Of a stretch of 64,000 nt of DNA, positions 27,001-35,562 are shown piece after piece (position 1 is the first letter of the stretch; the number at the start of each line of letters is the position of its first letter). The notes beneath the pieces are model-generated. The model saw only the letters and a list, made by a program, of their open reading frames with translations, did not search any database and was not told where the DNA came from. Position numbers and translations under genes: made by a program. The DNA is from Escherichia sp. E4742 (GTDB lineage: Bacteria > Pseudomonadota > Gammaproteobacteria > Enterobacterales > Enterobacteriaceae): the NCBI RefSeq assembly GCF_005843885.1, contig NZ_CP040443.1, positions 2,232,001-2,296,000 of the forward strand, in the 5' to 3' direction.

Positions 27001-28698
27001 TGCAGTGCTGTCCCATCGCAGAGAGTCGTCGCTGAGCGTGGTGATCGTGTTGTTGATATCAGCAACGTCGTCGGTCAGGTTGGTGATATTGGTTGTGTTA
27101 CCCGCAACGTCGTTGGTCAGGTTGGTGATGCTGGTGGTGTTACCCGCAACGTCACTCGTCAGGTTAGTGATGTTATCAGCGTTAATCTGTACGTTGTCGT
27201 TGGTGGTTTTCAGTTGAGAACCGTTAACGGCATCGGTGCTGATGTCAGAAAGCTCGCCTGCTGCCACGTTAGTGATTTTATTGGTTGCTTCGGTGCCGTG
27301 TGCGGCGCTAAATGCGACTGCGGCGTCATCCCATTTTAGCGCATCTTCACCGAGGCCATTAACCGTATCAGTCAGGTTGGTGATGTTGGTGGTGTTAGTG
27401 GCGATGCTTGCCGTGTTAGTAGTGATGTTATCAGCGTTAATCTGAACGTTGTCGTTAGTGGTTTTCAGTTGAGAGCCGTTAACCGCATCGGTACTGGATG
27501 CGTTCAGCTCACCCGCCGTAACGTTGGTGATTTTGCTGGTGGCATCAGAACCGTGTTTTGCACTGTAGACTTTTTTAAGCGAGTCCCATTGCAACGTATT
27601 ATCGTCAAGACCCTTTAATGCGTCGCCAACATTATTAAAGTTACCACTTTGCATTTTGTAGTTAGGGGCGTTAACAACCCCGGCAGTACTCACGGAGGCA
27701 CCTCCGCCCAGACGGTCTGCAACTGACTTACTGATATCATAAAGCTGTGAACCATTGATGGCATCAGTACTGGTACTGCTAATATCGCCTTTTGCCATAT
27801 GGACAATTTTACGCTGCAGCGTGTCGTTACCTACTGAAACAGTATTATCTTCCACGGCAGTAGACTCTGTGCCCAGAGCAACGGAGTTGATACCGGTTAC
27901 ACTGGATAGGCTACCAATCGCAATACTTTTTTCACTACCAGCAAAGCTTTCTTGTCCAAGCGCAATATTGTTTTCGCCACTTGACTGACTTTTATTACCC
28001 AACGCAATAGAATTTAAACCGTCTGCTTTTCCTGCCTGACCGAAAGCCATTGCTCCTGCTTTGGTTGCATTAGCTCCATATCCAAACGCAACGGTATTGT
28101 CAGCGTTAGCTATGCTGTTTGCGCCCATTGCCAGGCTATATAATCCATTTGCCTGCGCTTCGTTCCCGAGAGCAATAGCGTTCTCGGCTGTTGCTGCCGC
28201 CATTCTCCCAAAAACTATGGAATAATGACCATGTGCCTTAGCACCTAAACCCATTGCAATGCCATAGTCTCCGAATGCCTCAGCGCCACTGCCAATTCCG
28301 ATGGCACGGCTACCAGTTGCTTCAGCCAACTGTCCAATCGCGACAGATTTTTCTCCCGTGGCTTTGGTGGAGAAACCTAATGCCGTAGCACCTACTCCTG
28401 AAGCATCAGCTTCTACCCCTAACGCAACAGCTCCAGTTCCGCCTCCTGTGGAGGATGCTTTTGAATCTTTACCAATGGCAATCCAGCTATCACTGAGTTC
28501 AGTGGGGTCAGAAATTTTACCGCCATCTCCTGAGAAAGATGCACTTGCCCCAAATGACGACAGCATCCCCCCAGCGACTAACGCAGAAACGAATAACTTC
28601 CTACTGCTGGATTTTTTGCCACGGCCTTTAGCCGTTTCGCTGGCAACCGTGTAATTCCCCGTTGCAGGATTCCAGATAACTTTAAATATTTTGTTCAT
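24001..28698 (-). CDS. upaG: Trimeric autotransporter adhesin, UpaG/EhaG family
   Basis: Type Vc secreted adhesin of 1565 residues that forms a trimeric fibre on the outer membrane; relatives promote aggregation, biofilm and binding to extracellular matrix. It begins with an extended signal peptide (MNKIFKVIWNPATGNYTVASE, cleavage near GASAS). A YadA-like head of collagen-like IALG/AMGLGA repeats spans about 65-300. The stalk has eight necks of the form STDAxNGS/GQL, separated by DALLWD and coiled-coil NxTNLT repeats. A second head lies near 1085-1290, followed by four further DAVNxxQL necks and a C-terminal YadA anchor ending GAGIQW. Intact and in frame. Length varies between strains through stalk repeats, so the family name is firmer than the allele name (ehaG is equivalent). 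Confidence 0.92.
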   Translation of the reverse strand: MNKIFKVIWNPATGNYTVASETAKGRGKKSSSRKLFVSALVAGGMLSSFGASASFSGDGGKISDPTELSDSWIAIGKDSKASSTGGGTGAVALGVEADASGVGATALGFSTKATGEKSVAIGQLAEATGSRAIGIGSGAEAFGDYGIAMGLGAKAHGHYSIVFGRMAAATAENAIALGNEAQANGLYSLAMGANSIANADNTVAFGYGANATKAGAMAFGQAGKADGLNSIALGNKSQSSGENNIALGQESFAGSEKSIAIGSLSSVTGINSVALGTESTAVEDNTVSVGNDTLQRKIVHMAKGDISSTSTDAINGSQLYDISKSVADRLGGGASVSTAGVVNAPNYKMQSGNFNNVGDALKGLDDNTLQWDSLKKVYSAKHGSDATSKITNVTAGELNASSTDAVNGSQLKTTNDNVQINADNITTNTASIATNTTNITNLTDTVNGLGEDALKWDDAAVAFSAAHGTEATNKITNVAAGELSDISTDAVNGSQLKTTNDNVQINADNITNLTSDVAGNTTSITNLTNDVAGNTTNITNLTDDVADINNTITTLSDDSLRWDSTAFSAAHGTDTTNKITNVAAGELSDTSTDAVNGSQLKTTNDNVTTNTTSITNLSSDVAGNTTSITNLTNDVAGNTTSITNLTEDVADINNTITTLGDDSLRWDSTAFSAAHGTDATSKITNVANGDISNTSTDAINGSQLYGVSDFVVDSLGGNAALNADGSFTAPTFTIAGNDYTNVGEALEAINSSMGASLGDALLWDTDTNAFSAKHGSTATSKITNLAAGSVAEDSTDAINGGQLYGVSTSVAEALGGGSTVNSDGSITGPTYSIANNEYTSIGDAFDAIDSTLNSTLDDALLWDTDANAFSASHGGQESKITNVAAGSIAADSTDAVNGGQLYGVSNSVVEALGGGATVNADGSISAPTYSIADTDYNNVGDALDAIDSTLDDALLWDATAGENGAFSASREGKASVITNVANGDISETSTDAINGSQLFTTNTLINQQNEIINQIAGNTSETYIEENGAGLNYARTNDAGLTFMDASASGVGSTAVGYNAVASREGSVAIGQNSRSDVDTGIALGSESVSSRVIVKGSRNTSVTEEGVVIGYDTTDGELLGALSIGDDGKYRQIINVADGSEAHDAVTVRQLQNAIGAVATTPTKYFHANSTEEDSLAVGTDSLAMGAKTIVNADAGIGIGLNTLVLADAINGIAIGSNARANHANSIAMGNGSQTTRGAQTGYTAYNMDAPQNSVGEFSVGSEDGQRQITNVAAGSADTDAVNVGQLKVTDAQVSQNTQSITNLNTQVTNLDTRVTNIENGIGDIVTTGSTKYFKTNTDGVDANAQGKDSVAIGSGSIAAADNSVALGTGSVANEENTISVGSSTNQRRITNVAAGKNATDAVNVAQLKSSEAGGVRYDTKADGSIDYSNITLGGGNGGTTRISNVSAGVNNNDAVNYAQLKQSVQETKQYTDQRMVEMDNKLSKTESKLSGGIASAMAMTGLPQAYTPGASMASIGGGTYNGESAVALGVSMVSANGRWVYKLQGSTNSQGEYSAALGAGIQW

Positions 28699-28741
28699 TA
28701 TGGTTGCTCACTATTCCTTGAGATAAGTGCAGAAGCTGCAT

Positions 28742-29422
28742 TTATTTTTTGCTTTTGCGCTGCCGGGATTCAGCAGGCTGAAGAGTGTCGAACTGAATGT
28801 TGGCCATATTGATAGACAACTTCAGGTATTTCAGATTATTTGGTGATACCCCTTTCAGGGTCAGATTAATGTCTTGCCATTGACCAGGCATTAATTGCAG
28901 AGTGGAGTTCATGGTGGTGCTGAAAAGTAACTGTTGCCATTTGGCCAGAGCTTTTACATCGGTAGGCCTTTCACCGCCCCATGTTGCATTAAAGCCAATA
29001 TTTGATACCGGAACGCTTAATAAATTGACCAGTGACATCCGAATCATGCTGCCATTTTCGACAGCATCAACAGACAAAACTCGTCCCGCTAAACCGACTG
29101 AACCGTTATTTAAAATAAAGTATTTTGTTTGTGCTGGGTTAAATTCCGTAAAGACAAATGAGTCTTGTTGATTTTTAACGACCTTCACCACATCGGTAAG
29201 TGTTCTGGTGCTGTTAAGGATGGCAGTTTGTTGTTTTTCAAAAAGTTCAAGCTTGCTTTTATACTGTTGCTGCTGTTTTTCGAGTGCCTCGATTTTGCTT
29301 TTTTGTTGCTCTTGCTGTTTGGCGAGATCGTCTATTAAGTTTGCTTTCTCAATATAGTCACAGCCTGTCAATGAACATGCTGCTGAGATGGCTATCGCGT
29401 TTAAGAATGCTTTGTAGTTCAT
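28742..29422 (-). CDS. SadB-like lipoprotein partner of the trimeric adhesin
   Basis: A 226-residue lipoprotein with a signal peptide and lipobox LTGC (SAACSLTGCDYIEKANL), then a charged coiled coil of KQQEQQKSKIEALEKQQQQ type (about 33-75) and a C-terminal DUF3251-like beta domain. Start ATG 29422 is preceded by AAGGA at proper spacing; an upstream ATG at 29440 has no ribosome site. It lies 43 bases upstream of the adhesin gene on the same strand. In Salmonella the equivalent sadB-sadA pair encodes an inner-membrane trimeric lipoprotein that helps the adhesin cross the periplasm; the same role here is inferred from position, coiled coil and family resemblance. Confidence 0.8.
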   Translation of the reverse strand: MNYKAFLNAIAISAACSLTGCDYIEKANLIDDLAKQQEQQKSKIEALEKQQQQYKSKLELFEKQQTAILNSTRTLTDVVKVVKNQQDSFVFTEFNPAQTKYFILNNGSVGLAGRVLSVDAVENGSMIRMSLVNLLSVPVSNIGFNATWGGERPTDVKALAKWQQLLFSTTMNSTLQLMPGQWQDINLTLKGVSPNNLKYLKLSINMANIQFDTLQPAESRQRKSKK

Positions 29423-29440
29423 GGATGAATTCCTTTTCAT

Positions 29441-29871
29441 TATCCAGGAGGGGAAGAATTATTTTCGGCACCAATAATTCGCAGTCATTGCATTCACTGA
29501 AAAAATTAAAAAGAGGGTTTTTGAATTAATTTGTAATGCGAATGCGTTGTTTAATGTCAAATAATTTTATTTTGTAGCCGAAAATATTAATCTCGCGGAT
29601 TTTAGTAACGGGGGGGAATGCATGTCAAATGTTTATAAATTTGAGAGGAATGCTAATGAAGAATTAATATTCATGTTGTTGATGAATTTATTGCTAAATT
29701 TGCGATAAAGGTCGTTAATTCATCAAAGTGGCGATATGTATTATGCGATAATTTGCGCAAATCATACTGGGGAATTATATAAAATGTTTCTTTGAAACAT
29801 ATTTTTCAGATTATAGCCCGAGAAAAATTCTTCATAAGGATGGGAGGTGGAGACGCTGGGGGAGAAATGTT
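29441..29871. other. AT-rich upstream region of the sadB-upaG unit
   Basis: No gene is supported. The stretch is strongly AT-rich, as expected for H-NS-silenced accessory DNA, and must hold the promoter for the lipoprotein-adhesin pair. A perfect ATGTTTC-TTT-GAAACAT inverted repeat lies at 29784-29800 and is followed by ATTTTT; it could be a weak terminator or an operator. Confidence 0.5.
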
Positions 29872-29901
29872 AAAAAAGCCCCGCATGAATCTGCCGGGGC
29901 T
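29872..29901 (-). terminator. Terminator of yibL
   Basis: On the minus strand a 7-bp AGCCCCG/CGGGGCT stem is followed by six T (plus-strand A run 29872-29877), 15 bases after the original yibL stop codon. Its position supports 29916 as the true end of yibL. Confidence 0.85.
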
Positions 29902-29915
29902 ATCGTTACGACGGC

Positions 29916-30277
29916 TTAAAACGCTGTATTCGAGAATCCTGTCATTTCTTTCAGCTCCATTTCGCGACCCAGCGCAGTCATCGGGTGTACCACGACAAGC
30001 CCACGGACGCTTTTCTTCAGCTTGCCCATGTCCGCCTGCTCTTTTTGGTAATTGCACGCTGGAACGGCATCTTCATCAGCTTTTGTGCTTCTTTGCTGAG
30101 TTTCTGGCTATGAACTTCACGCAGGCGGGCAATTTCCGCTTCCAGTGTGGCTTTCTCTTTTTCCAGCTCGGCGTATTTGTCTGCGGCTTCAACCAGCGAC
30201 AGATCGGCCTGCTGGTGGCGAATGGCGTCCAGGCGATCGCTAAGACGTTTGATTTCGTTTTTTTCGACTTCTTTCAT
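29916..30277 (-). pseudogene. yibL: yibL, ribosome-associated DUF2810 protein, frameshifted
   Basis: YibL is a 120-residue, mostly helical charged protein found with ribosomes in E. coli. ATG 30277 opens [16 protein letters not shown] and matches to FQRAITKK at about residue 79. There the T run at 30042-30046 (A run on the coding strand) is one base shorter than in K-12 as I recall it, and the frame ends at 30017 after SRRTWAS. One base back in place restores [20 protein letters not shown] and a normal stop at 29916. All downstream codons are conserved, which argues for a very recent mutation or a consensus error. Confidence 0.85.
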
Positions 30278-30555
30278 GTGATGACTTCTGATAGAGATAA
30301 ATTTATAGCCTCTAGTATGCGCGACGGGGTGCGTTGTACACAACTGATGGCATTGCAATAGTTCCTTGTGAAATCATTGTGGTGTGTGAAAAACAGTCAA
30401 CTCGTTGATTAATTCAGGAATTCAAAGAGAAGGATGATAAGCATGAGAATGCAATTATTATAGTTTCAGCACAATTTCCTTAATGTCATCTTTACCGGGA
30501 TCTACACTAAAATTGGCGGCCGCGCATTCCCGGCGCGGGGTAATACGGAGATATT
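30278..30555. promoter_or_regulatory. Divergent yibL/yibT promoter region
   Basis: A 278-bp gap between divergent genes. It contains a GC-rich imperfect inverted repeat (GGCCGCGCATTCCCGGCGCGG, in two parts, about 30517-30539) just before yibT, and a seven-codon reading frame at about 30442 that I do not consider a gene. No operator was recognised. Confidence 0.4.
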
Positions 30556-30771
30556 ATGATGGGCAAAATAGGTGAAAACGTTCCTCTTTTTATCGATAAG
30601 GCCGTAGATTTCATGGCATCAAGCCAGGCGTTCCGGGAGTATCTGAATAAACTTCCCCCTCGTAACGCGCTTCCGTCCGATATACCCGAGGAAAGCGTAC
30701 CGTTATATCTCCAACGTCTGGAATATTATCGTCGTCTTTATCGACCGAAACAGGTAGAGGGGCAGCAGTAA
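30556..30771 (+). CDS. yibT: Small uncharacterised protein YibT
   Basis: A 71-residue cytoplasmic protein of unknown function, nearly identical to K-12 YibT. It has an amphipathic middle (VDFMASSQAFREYLNKL) and a basic tyrosine-rich tail (LEYYRRLYRPKQ). Two adjacent ATG codons (30556 and 30559) follow a CGGAG ribosome site; either could start. It converges with mtlR with only 11 bases between stop codons, so each transcript probably runs into the other. Confidence 0.85.
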   Translation: MMGKIGENVPLFIDKAVDFMASSQAFREYLNKLPPRNALPSDIPEESVPLYLQRLEYYRRLYRPKQVEGQQ

Positions 30772-30782
30772 ACGAGCATTGC

Positions 30783-31370
30783 TTACTTTTGAAAGGCTTT
30801 TTTTAAGCTGATTTTGGAAATCAGCTCAGTCAGTGAAAGGACCATTGTTGATCGCACAGCTTGTTGATAGCGTTGAACTTGCATCGCATACAAGCTGGAG
30901 TCTGTTGGTTCAAACTGTGGCGGCGGAGGCAGTGCCGCCACACAATGCAGTTCGCCAAATGGCCCAAGAATTTCATCATCGGTGAACGCGTACTCGTTGC
31001 CGTCGTGGTTCAGTTCTTCCCGCAGTGCCATCAACAGCTCCGCATCTTCATATTCATGGCGGCTAATGACGCCAAGACCATAAATCAGCTTTAAGCGCAC
31101 GGACAGATCGCCCAGCGGACCATCGCCGTCGAGTAACGGTTCTACAGCATACTTCACCGCGTAATCGTCTTTGCGGAATACCTGAAGCACCAGAAGATTC
31201 ACCGCCTCGGTCAGGAGATCGACGGCGGTAATCAGAAAGCTTCGCACGGTTTTGCCAGCATTCAGACGCTCAAGCACACGGTTTTCAAAGGCCTGGGTTT
31301 GTTCCATTGTTGCCTGCATATCTGACAATCTGTTATTCGGGCGCAGGGAGTCCTGCGCCTGGTCCACCAT
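30783..31370 (-). CDS. mtlR: Mannitol operon repressor MtlR
   Basis: Represses the mtlADR operon in enteric bacteria. The 195-residue helical protein belongs to the MtlR/FumE family, has no classical helix-turn-helix and is thought to act through a partner. Characteristic segments are FLITAVDLLTEAVNLLVLQVFRKDDYAVKYAVEPLL and ISRHEYEDAELLMALREELNHD. Its ATG overlaps the mtlD stop (TAATG), so it is translated by coupling as the last operon gene. Confidence 0.95.
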   Translation of the reverse strand: MVDQAQDSLRPNNRLSDMQATMEQTQAFENRVLERLNAGKTVRSFLITAVDLLTEAVNLLVLQVFRKDDYAVKYAVEPLLDGDGPLGDLSVRLKLIYGLGVISRHEYEDAELLMALREELNHDGNEYAFTDDEILGPFGELHCVAALPPPPQFEPTDSSLYAMQVQRYQQAVRSTMVLSLTELISKISLKKAFQK

Positions 31371-32518
31371 TATTGCATTGCGTTATAAGCGGTTACCGCC
31401 TCGGTGACAACCTCGCTGTTGGCATCAAGCCCAGAAATGTGCGCCAGCGCAGCCTGCGGGCCTTTGTCGGCAATCAGCGCCGCCAGTTCTTGTGCTTGCG
31501 GATCATCTTCACTGCGGAAGTGCATTGCAGCAGCAATACCTTCAATCAGATTTTTGTGCGGCAAGCCATATTCCAGCGTACCCAGCAGCGGCTTGATCAG
31601 GCGGTCGCCGGCACTCAGTTTACGCAGCGGCTGACGGCCTACGCGCTCAACATCATCTTTCAGATACGGGTTTTCAAAACGACCGAGGATTTTCTGGATG
31701 TACGCTGCGTGTTTGTCGGCGTCAAAGCCATAACGCTTAATCAGTACTGCGCCGCTTTCTTCCATCGCCCCTTTTACCACCGCACGGATTTTCTCGTCGA
31801 GAATCGCATCACGAATGGTCTGATGACCTGCCAGTTTTCCGAGGTACGCGGTTATAGCATGGCCCGTATTCAGGGTGAAGAGCTTACGTTCGACAAACGC
31901 CATCAGGTTGTCGGTTAACTCCATACCAGGAATGTTTGGCAGCGTGCCTTTGAACTGGGTTTTATCGACAATCCATTCGCTGAAGGTTTCTACAGTGACT
32001 TCCAGCGGATCATTCGTTGCAGACGCTGAAGGCGGTACGATACGGTCAACGGCGGAATCGACAAAGCCAACGTGTTCTTCTACCCACGCTTTGGCTTCTT
32101 CTGGCAGGGCGTTCATCACATGGCCTTTCAGTTGCGTGGTGCCGCGTACCATATTTTCACAGGCGATGATGTTCAGTGGGGATTCATTACCTTGCTCTTT
32201 ACGTTTTACCAGCCCTTTGGCGATTGCCGGAGCAATGCGTTCCAGCACAACCGGGCCAACGGCGGTAGTGACTAAATCAACCTGGGCGATTAAATCAACC
32301 ACGTCGTCGCCAATGCTGCTGACGGCATTAACGCCGGAAACGGTATCCACCTGCTCGGTTTCGCCAACAACGTGAACCTGATAGCTATGACGGGCATTCA
32401 GGGCATCAAGTACCACCTGATTGACATCGGCAAACGTTAGTTGGATACCCGCATCTGCCAGCAGTTTACCGATAAAGCCACGACCGATATTACCTGCGCC
32501 AAAATGTAATGCTTTCAT
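31370..32518 (-). CDS. mtlD: Mannitol-1-phosphate 5-dehydrogenase
   Basis: Oxidises mannitol 1-phosphate from the PTS to fructose 6-phosphate with NAD. Start ATG 32518 gives the standard 382 residues (MKALHFGAGNIGRGFIG); the frame is open upstream through the REP region but that part is not conserved. The Rossmann motif GAGNIGRGFIG is at 7-17, and the long-chain dehydrogenase catalytic block NTGHAITAYLGKLAGHQT is near 205-222. Lies between mtlA and mtlR, separated from mtlA by a BIME. Confidence 0.97.
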   Translation of the reverse strand: MKALHFGAGNIGRGFIGKLLADAGIQLTFADVNQVVLDALNARHSYQVHVVGETEQVDTVSGVNAVSSIGDDVVDLIAQVDLVTTAVGPVVLERIAPAIAKGLVKRKEQGNESPLNIIACENMVRGTTQLKGHVMNALPEEAKAWVEEHVGFVDSAVDRIVPPSASATNDPLEVTVETFSEWIVDKTQFKGTLPNIPGMELTDNLMAFVERKLFTLNTGHAITAYLGKLAGHQTIRDAILDEKIRAVVKGAMEESGAVLIKRYGFDADKHAAYIQKILGRFENPYLKDDVERVGRQPLRKLSAGDRLIKPLLGTLEYGLPHKNLIEGIAAAMHFRSEDDPQAQELAALIADKGPQAALAHISGLDANSEVVTEAVTAYNAMQ

Positions 32519-32554
32519 AGTATTAACCTTCATCAATGTTTTTACCCAAGAGGG

Positions 32555-32745
<191 letters not shown>

Positions 32746-32747
32746 GA

Positions 32748-34661
32748 TTACTTACGACCTGCCAGCAGTTCCAGCACTTCATCCACACTAGTGGTGTGTG
32801 CCAGACGCTCGATGACGGACTCATCATCCAGCGCGTTGGTCAGACTGGTGATCACCTGAATGTGCTCGTTGTTACGGGCAGCGATACCAATTACCAGACG
32901 GGCAATGTCATCTTCTTCTTCACCGAAGCGCACGCCTTCCGGGTACTGGCAGAACACCACGCCCGTTTTCAGTACGCGATCTTTCGCTTCAACCGTACCG
33001 TGCGGCACTGCGATAGACTCACCCAGATAGGTCGGGGTCAGTTTTTCACGATCCAGCATCGCCTGTACGTATTCCGGCTCAACATAGCCGCCTTTCACCA
33101 GTTGTTCACCGGCAAAACGAATCGCTTCTTCTTTGGTTGCCGCTTTGCGACCGAGGAAGATGTTTTCCGCACCGAGCTTAAACAGGTTGGCGTTAGAATC
33201 GTCAAAGCTGTCTTTCAGGCTGTCTTTCACTTTCACTTCGTTTTCAGTATGGCGCTGGGCAGCAACCAGACGTTCGGTCAGGCTGGTGTACAGGCCGCTG
33301 TCGAGGAAGTTGGTCAGCGAAATATGCTGTGCCTGCGGAACTTGGCGCATAGCGCGCTCGGTCAGGTCACGGTGAGTGATGACCAGATCCACATCCGGCG
33401 GCAGGTTGTTGATCGCGCTGTTAGTAACAGAAATCTGCGACAGACCGGCATCCTGAATTTTCTTACGCAGCACGCCTGCACCCATCGCACTGGAACCCAT
33501 ACCGGCGTCACAGGCAACGATGATTTTACGAACGTGGCTCAGATCGTTAGTCACATCGCCAGCAGACAGCGGAGACGCGCCTTTAGATTCAGCTTTCATG
33601 TCCTGCATACGACGAGTTGCTGCTTCAATGTCATCTTCTTCTTTTACTTTGCTAGTTTTCAGCAAAATGGCAGAGACAACGAAGGAGACCGCCATTGCCG
33701 CACACACCCCGGCGATGTTAGCGAAGTAAGCGCCTTTTGGCGTCATCGCCAGTACCGCAAGGATAGAGCCCGGAGATGCCGGAGAAACCAGACCACCGCC
33801 CAGGATAGTCAGCGTGAACACGCCAGTCATACCGCCGAGGATAACAGCAAGGATCAGACGCGGATTCATCAGTACATACGGGAAGTAAATTTCGTGGATA
33901 CCGCCCAGGAAGTGGATGATTGCCGCACCGCCCGCAGACTGTTTCGCACTACCGCGACCAAAGAACATGTACGCCAGCAGAACACCCATACCCGGACCTG
34001 GGTTCGCTTCAATCAGGAAGAAGATGGATTTGCCAAGTTCATGGGACTGCTGAATACCCAACGGCGAGAAGATACCGTGGTTAATGGCGTTGTTGAGGAA
34101 CAGGATTTTCGCCGGTTCAACAAAGATAGACGCCAGCGGCAGCATGTCATGGACAACCATGAAGTTAACGCCCGCAGCCAGCATTTTGGACAGGGCTTCA
34201 ACAATTGGACCAATGCCGAGGAATGCCAGAATGGCGAGGATCATCCCGATGATGCCAGCGGAGAAGTTATTCACCAGCATCTCAAAACCGGATTTGATCT
34301 TACCGTCTACCCAGCGGTCGAAGTGCTTAATGCACCAGCCACCCAGCGGACCTGCAATCATAGAACCGAGGAACATCGGCATATCTGCGCCGACGATAAC
34401 GCCCATGGTGGTGATGGCACCGACTACGCCGCCACGTTCGCCACCTACCAGCTTACCACCGGTATAACCGATCAGCAGCGGCAGGAGATAAGTGATCATC
34501 GGCCCGACCAGCTTCGCCAGCGTTTCGTTCGGTAACCACCCTGTTGGAATAAATAACGCGGTGATGATACCCCACGCGATAAACGCGCCGATATTTGGCA
34601 TCACCATGTTGCTGAGGAAACGACCAAAGCTTTGCACTTTGATCTTAATATCGGATGACAT
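32748..34661 (-). CDS. mtlA: Mannitol PTS permease EIICBA
   Basis: Imports and phosphorylates D-mannitol with phosphate from HPr. The 637-residue protein has all three domains in one chain. The membrane IIC transporter spans about 1-335, including the GGIHEIYFPYVLMNPRL substrate region. The IIB domain carries the phosphorylated cysteine in VACDAGMGSSAMG (near 384). The IIA domain has the phosphorylated histidine in IAVPHGTVEAKD (near 554). First gene of mtlADR, with a long 5' region carrying multiple CRP sites. Intact. Confidence 0.98.
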   Translation of the reverse strand: MSSDIKIKVQSFGRFLSNMVMPNIGAFIAWGIITALFIPTGWLPNETLAKLVGPMITYLLPLLIGYTGGKLVGGERGGVVGAITTMGVIVGADMPMFLGSMIAGPLGGWCIKHFDRWVDGKIKSGFEMLVNNFSAGIIGMILAILAFLGIGPIVEALSKMLAAGVNFMVVHDMLPLASIFVEPAKILFLNNAINHGIFSPLGIQQSHELGKSIFFLIEANPGPGMGVLLAYMFFGRGSAKQSAGGAAIIHFLGGIHEIYFPYVLMNPRLILAVILGGMTGVFTLTILGGGLVSPASPGSILAVLAMTPKGAYFANIAGVCAAMAVSFVVSAILLKTSKVKEEDDIEAATRRMQDMKAESKGASPLSAGDVTNDLSHVRKIIVACDAGMGSSAMGAGVLRKKIQDAGLSQISVTNSAINNLPPDVDLVITHRDLTERAMRQVPQAQHISLTNFLDSGLYTSLTERLVAAQRHTENEVKVKDSLKDSFDDSNANLFKLGAENIFLGRKAATKEEAIRFAGEQLVKGGYVEPEYVQAMLDREKLTPTYLGESIAVPHGTVEAKDRVLKTGVVFCQYPEGVRFGEEEDDIARLVIGIAARNNEHIQVITSLTNALDDESVIERLAHTTSVDEVLELLAGRK

Positions 34662-34804
34662 AAAAACACCCCTTCTTATGTTTGCTGTCGCGCAGGCTGG
34701 AAGCCCGAGGTTTTTTGTTAATGTGGCGGCAGAGGTAGCCGGACCTTGTAGATACTGCGAAATCTGGCACTGAATCGGTTAACTGTCCAGTCGACGGCCT
34801 TTTG

Positions 34805-35024
34805 TGTGATATCAGTCACATAAATATAGGGGGTAGAGAGGTAATTGACGTGATGTGCATCACAAAATACTTGTGTAAAAAAGCAACAAGGCGGCGATTT
34901 TCGCTAAAAATGGCATTAAAATGTGAATAACATCACATTTTTGTTTTGGTTGTTTGTTGAGTTATTGTGATCTGAATCACAAGATATTTTCTTCGGTAAT
35001 TCACCTAGTGTGATCTGCAGCATG
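34805..35024. promoter_or_regulatory. Cluster of five CRP-like sites upstream of mtlA
   Basis: The 536-bp gap between mtlA and yibI holds five matches to the CRP consensus: TGTGATATCAGTCACA (34805-34820), CGTGATGTGCATCACA (34849-34864), TGTGAATAACATCACA (34922-34937), TGTGATCTGAATCACA (34966-34981) and a half-strength TGTGATCTGCAGCATG (35009-35024). Five CRP sites are a documented trait of the E. coli mtl promoter. The rest of the gap is AT-rich with no supported gene. Confidence 0.85.
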
Positions 35025-35197
35025 TTCTGACTCTGCCTTAAGACCGTTTTGTAACTGAGCAACTTATCGCCTTTTAAAATTATCCTTCGGTGTGATGGCG
35101 AGATTGGCAAACGCGGATTAATGTCAAAGTATCAGCCTGACTCCCTTACGGCTGCCAGCCAAAAAACAACACTGATAAGCGTGAATCCGAGGCAGAT

Positions 35198-35560
35198 ATG
35201 TTTCTAAACTACTTCGCGTTGGGAGTGCTGATCTTCGTCTTTCTGGTGATTTTTTATGGAATCATTGCGATACATGACATCCCCTATTTGATTGCCAAAA
35301 AGCGCAACCATCCCCACGCCGACGCCATTCATACGGCGGGCTGGGTAAGTCTGTTTACCCTGCATGTAATCTGGCCGTTCCTGTGGATCTGGGCGACGCT
35401 CTACCAGTCAGAGCGCGGCTGGGGCATGCAGTCGCATGCTACGCCGCAAGAGAAAGCGACCGACCCGGAAATTGCCGCGCTTTCTGATCGAATTTCCCGG
35501 CTGGAGCACCAACTCGCCGCCGAAAAAAAGACTGACTATTCCACGTTTCCGGAGATCTGA
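35198..35560 (+). CDS. yibI: DUF3302 inner-membrane protein YibI
   Basis: A 120-residue membrane protein with two spans (about 5-26 and 46-67) separated by a cytoplasmic HDIPYLIAKKRNHPHADAIH loop, then a polar C-terminus with a short coiled coil. Function unknown. It precedes yibH by two bases, and the pair is duplicated in this window as yiaW-yiaV. The two copies share nearly all of the first 85 residues. A subunit role in a membrane-fusion/efflux assembly is inferred only from the partner. Confidence 0.9.
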   Translation: MFLNYFALGVLIFVFLVIFYGIIAIHDIPYLIAKKRNHPHADAIHTAGWVSLFTLHVIWPFLWIWATLYQSERGWGMQSHATPQEKATDPEIAALSDRISRLEHQLAAEKKTDYSTFPEI

Positions 35561-35562
35561 TT

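Noticed and set aside
29792..30361. A 189-codon plus-strand frame over yibL
   Set aside because: Antisense to yibL and its terminator; no ribosome site and no protein family character.
32796..34535. A 579-codon open frame on the plus strand
   Set aside because: Antisense shadow of mtlA; the protein is histidine- and glutamine-rich without any family features.
34916..35110. A 64-codon minus-strand frame in the mtlA upstream region
   Set aside because: It overlaps three CRP-like sites and has no ribosome site or homologue that I recognise.
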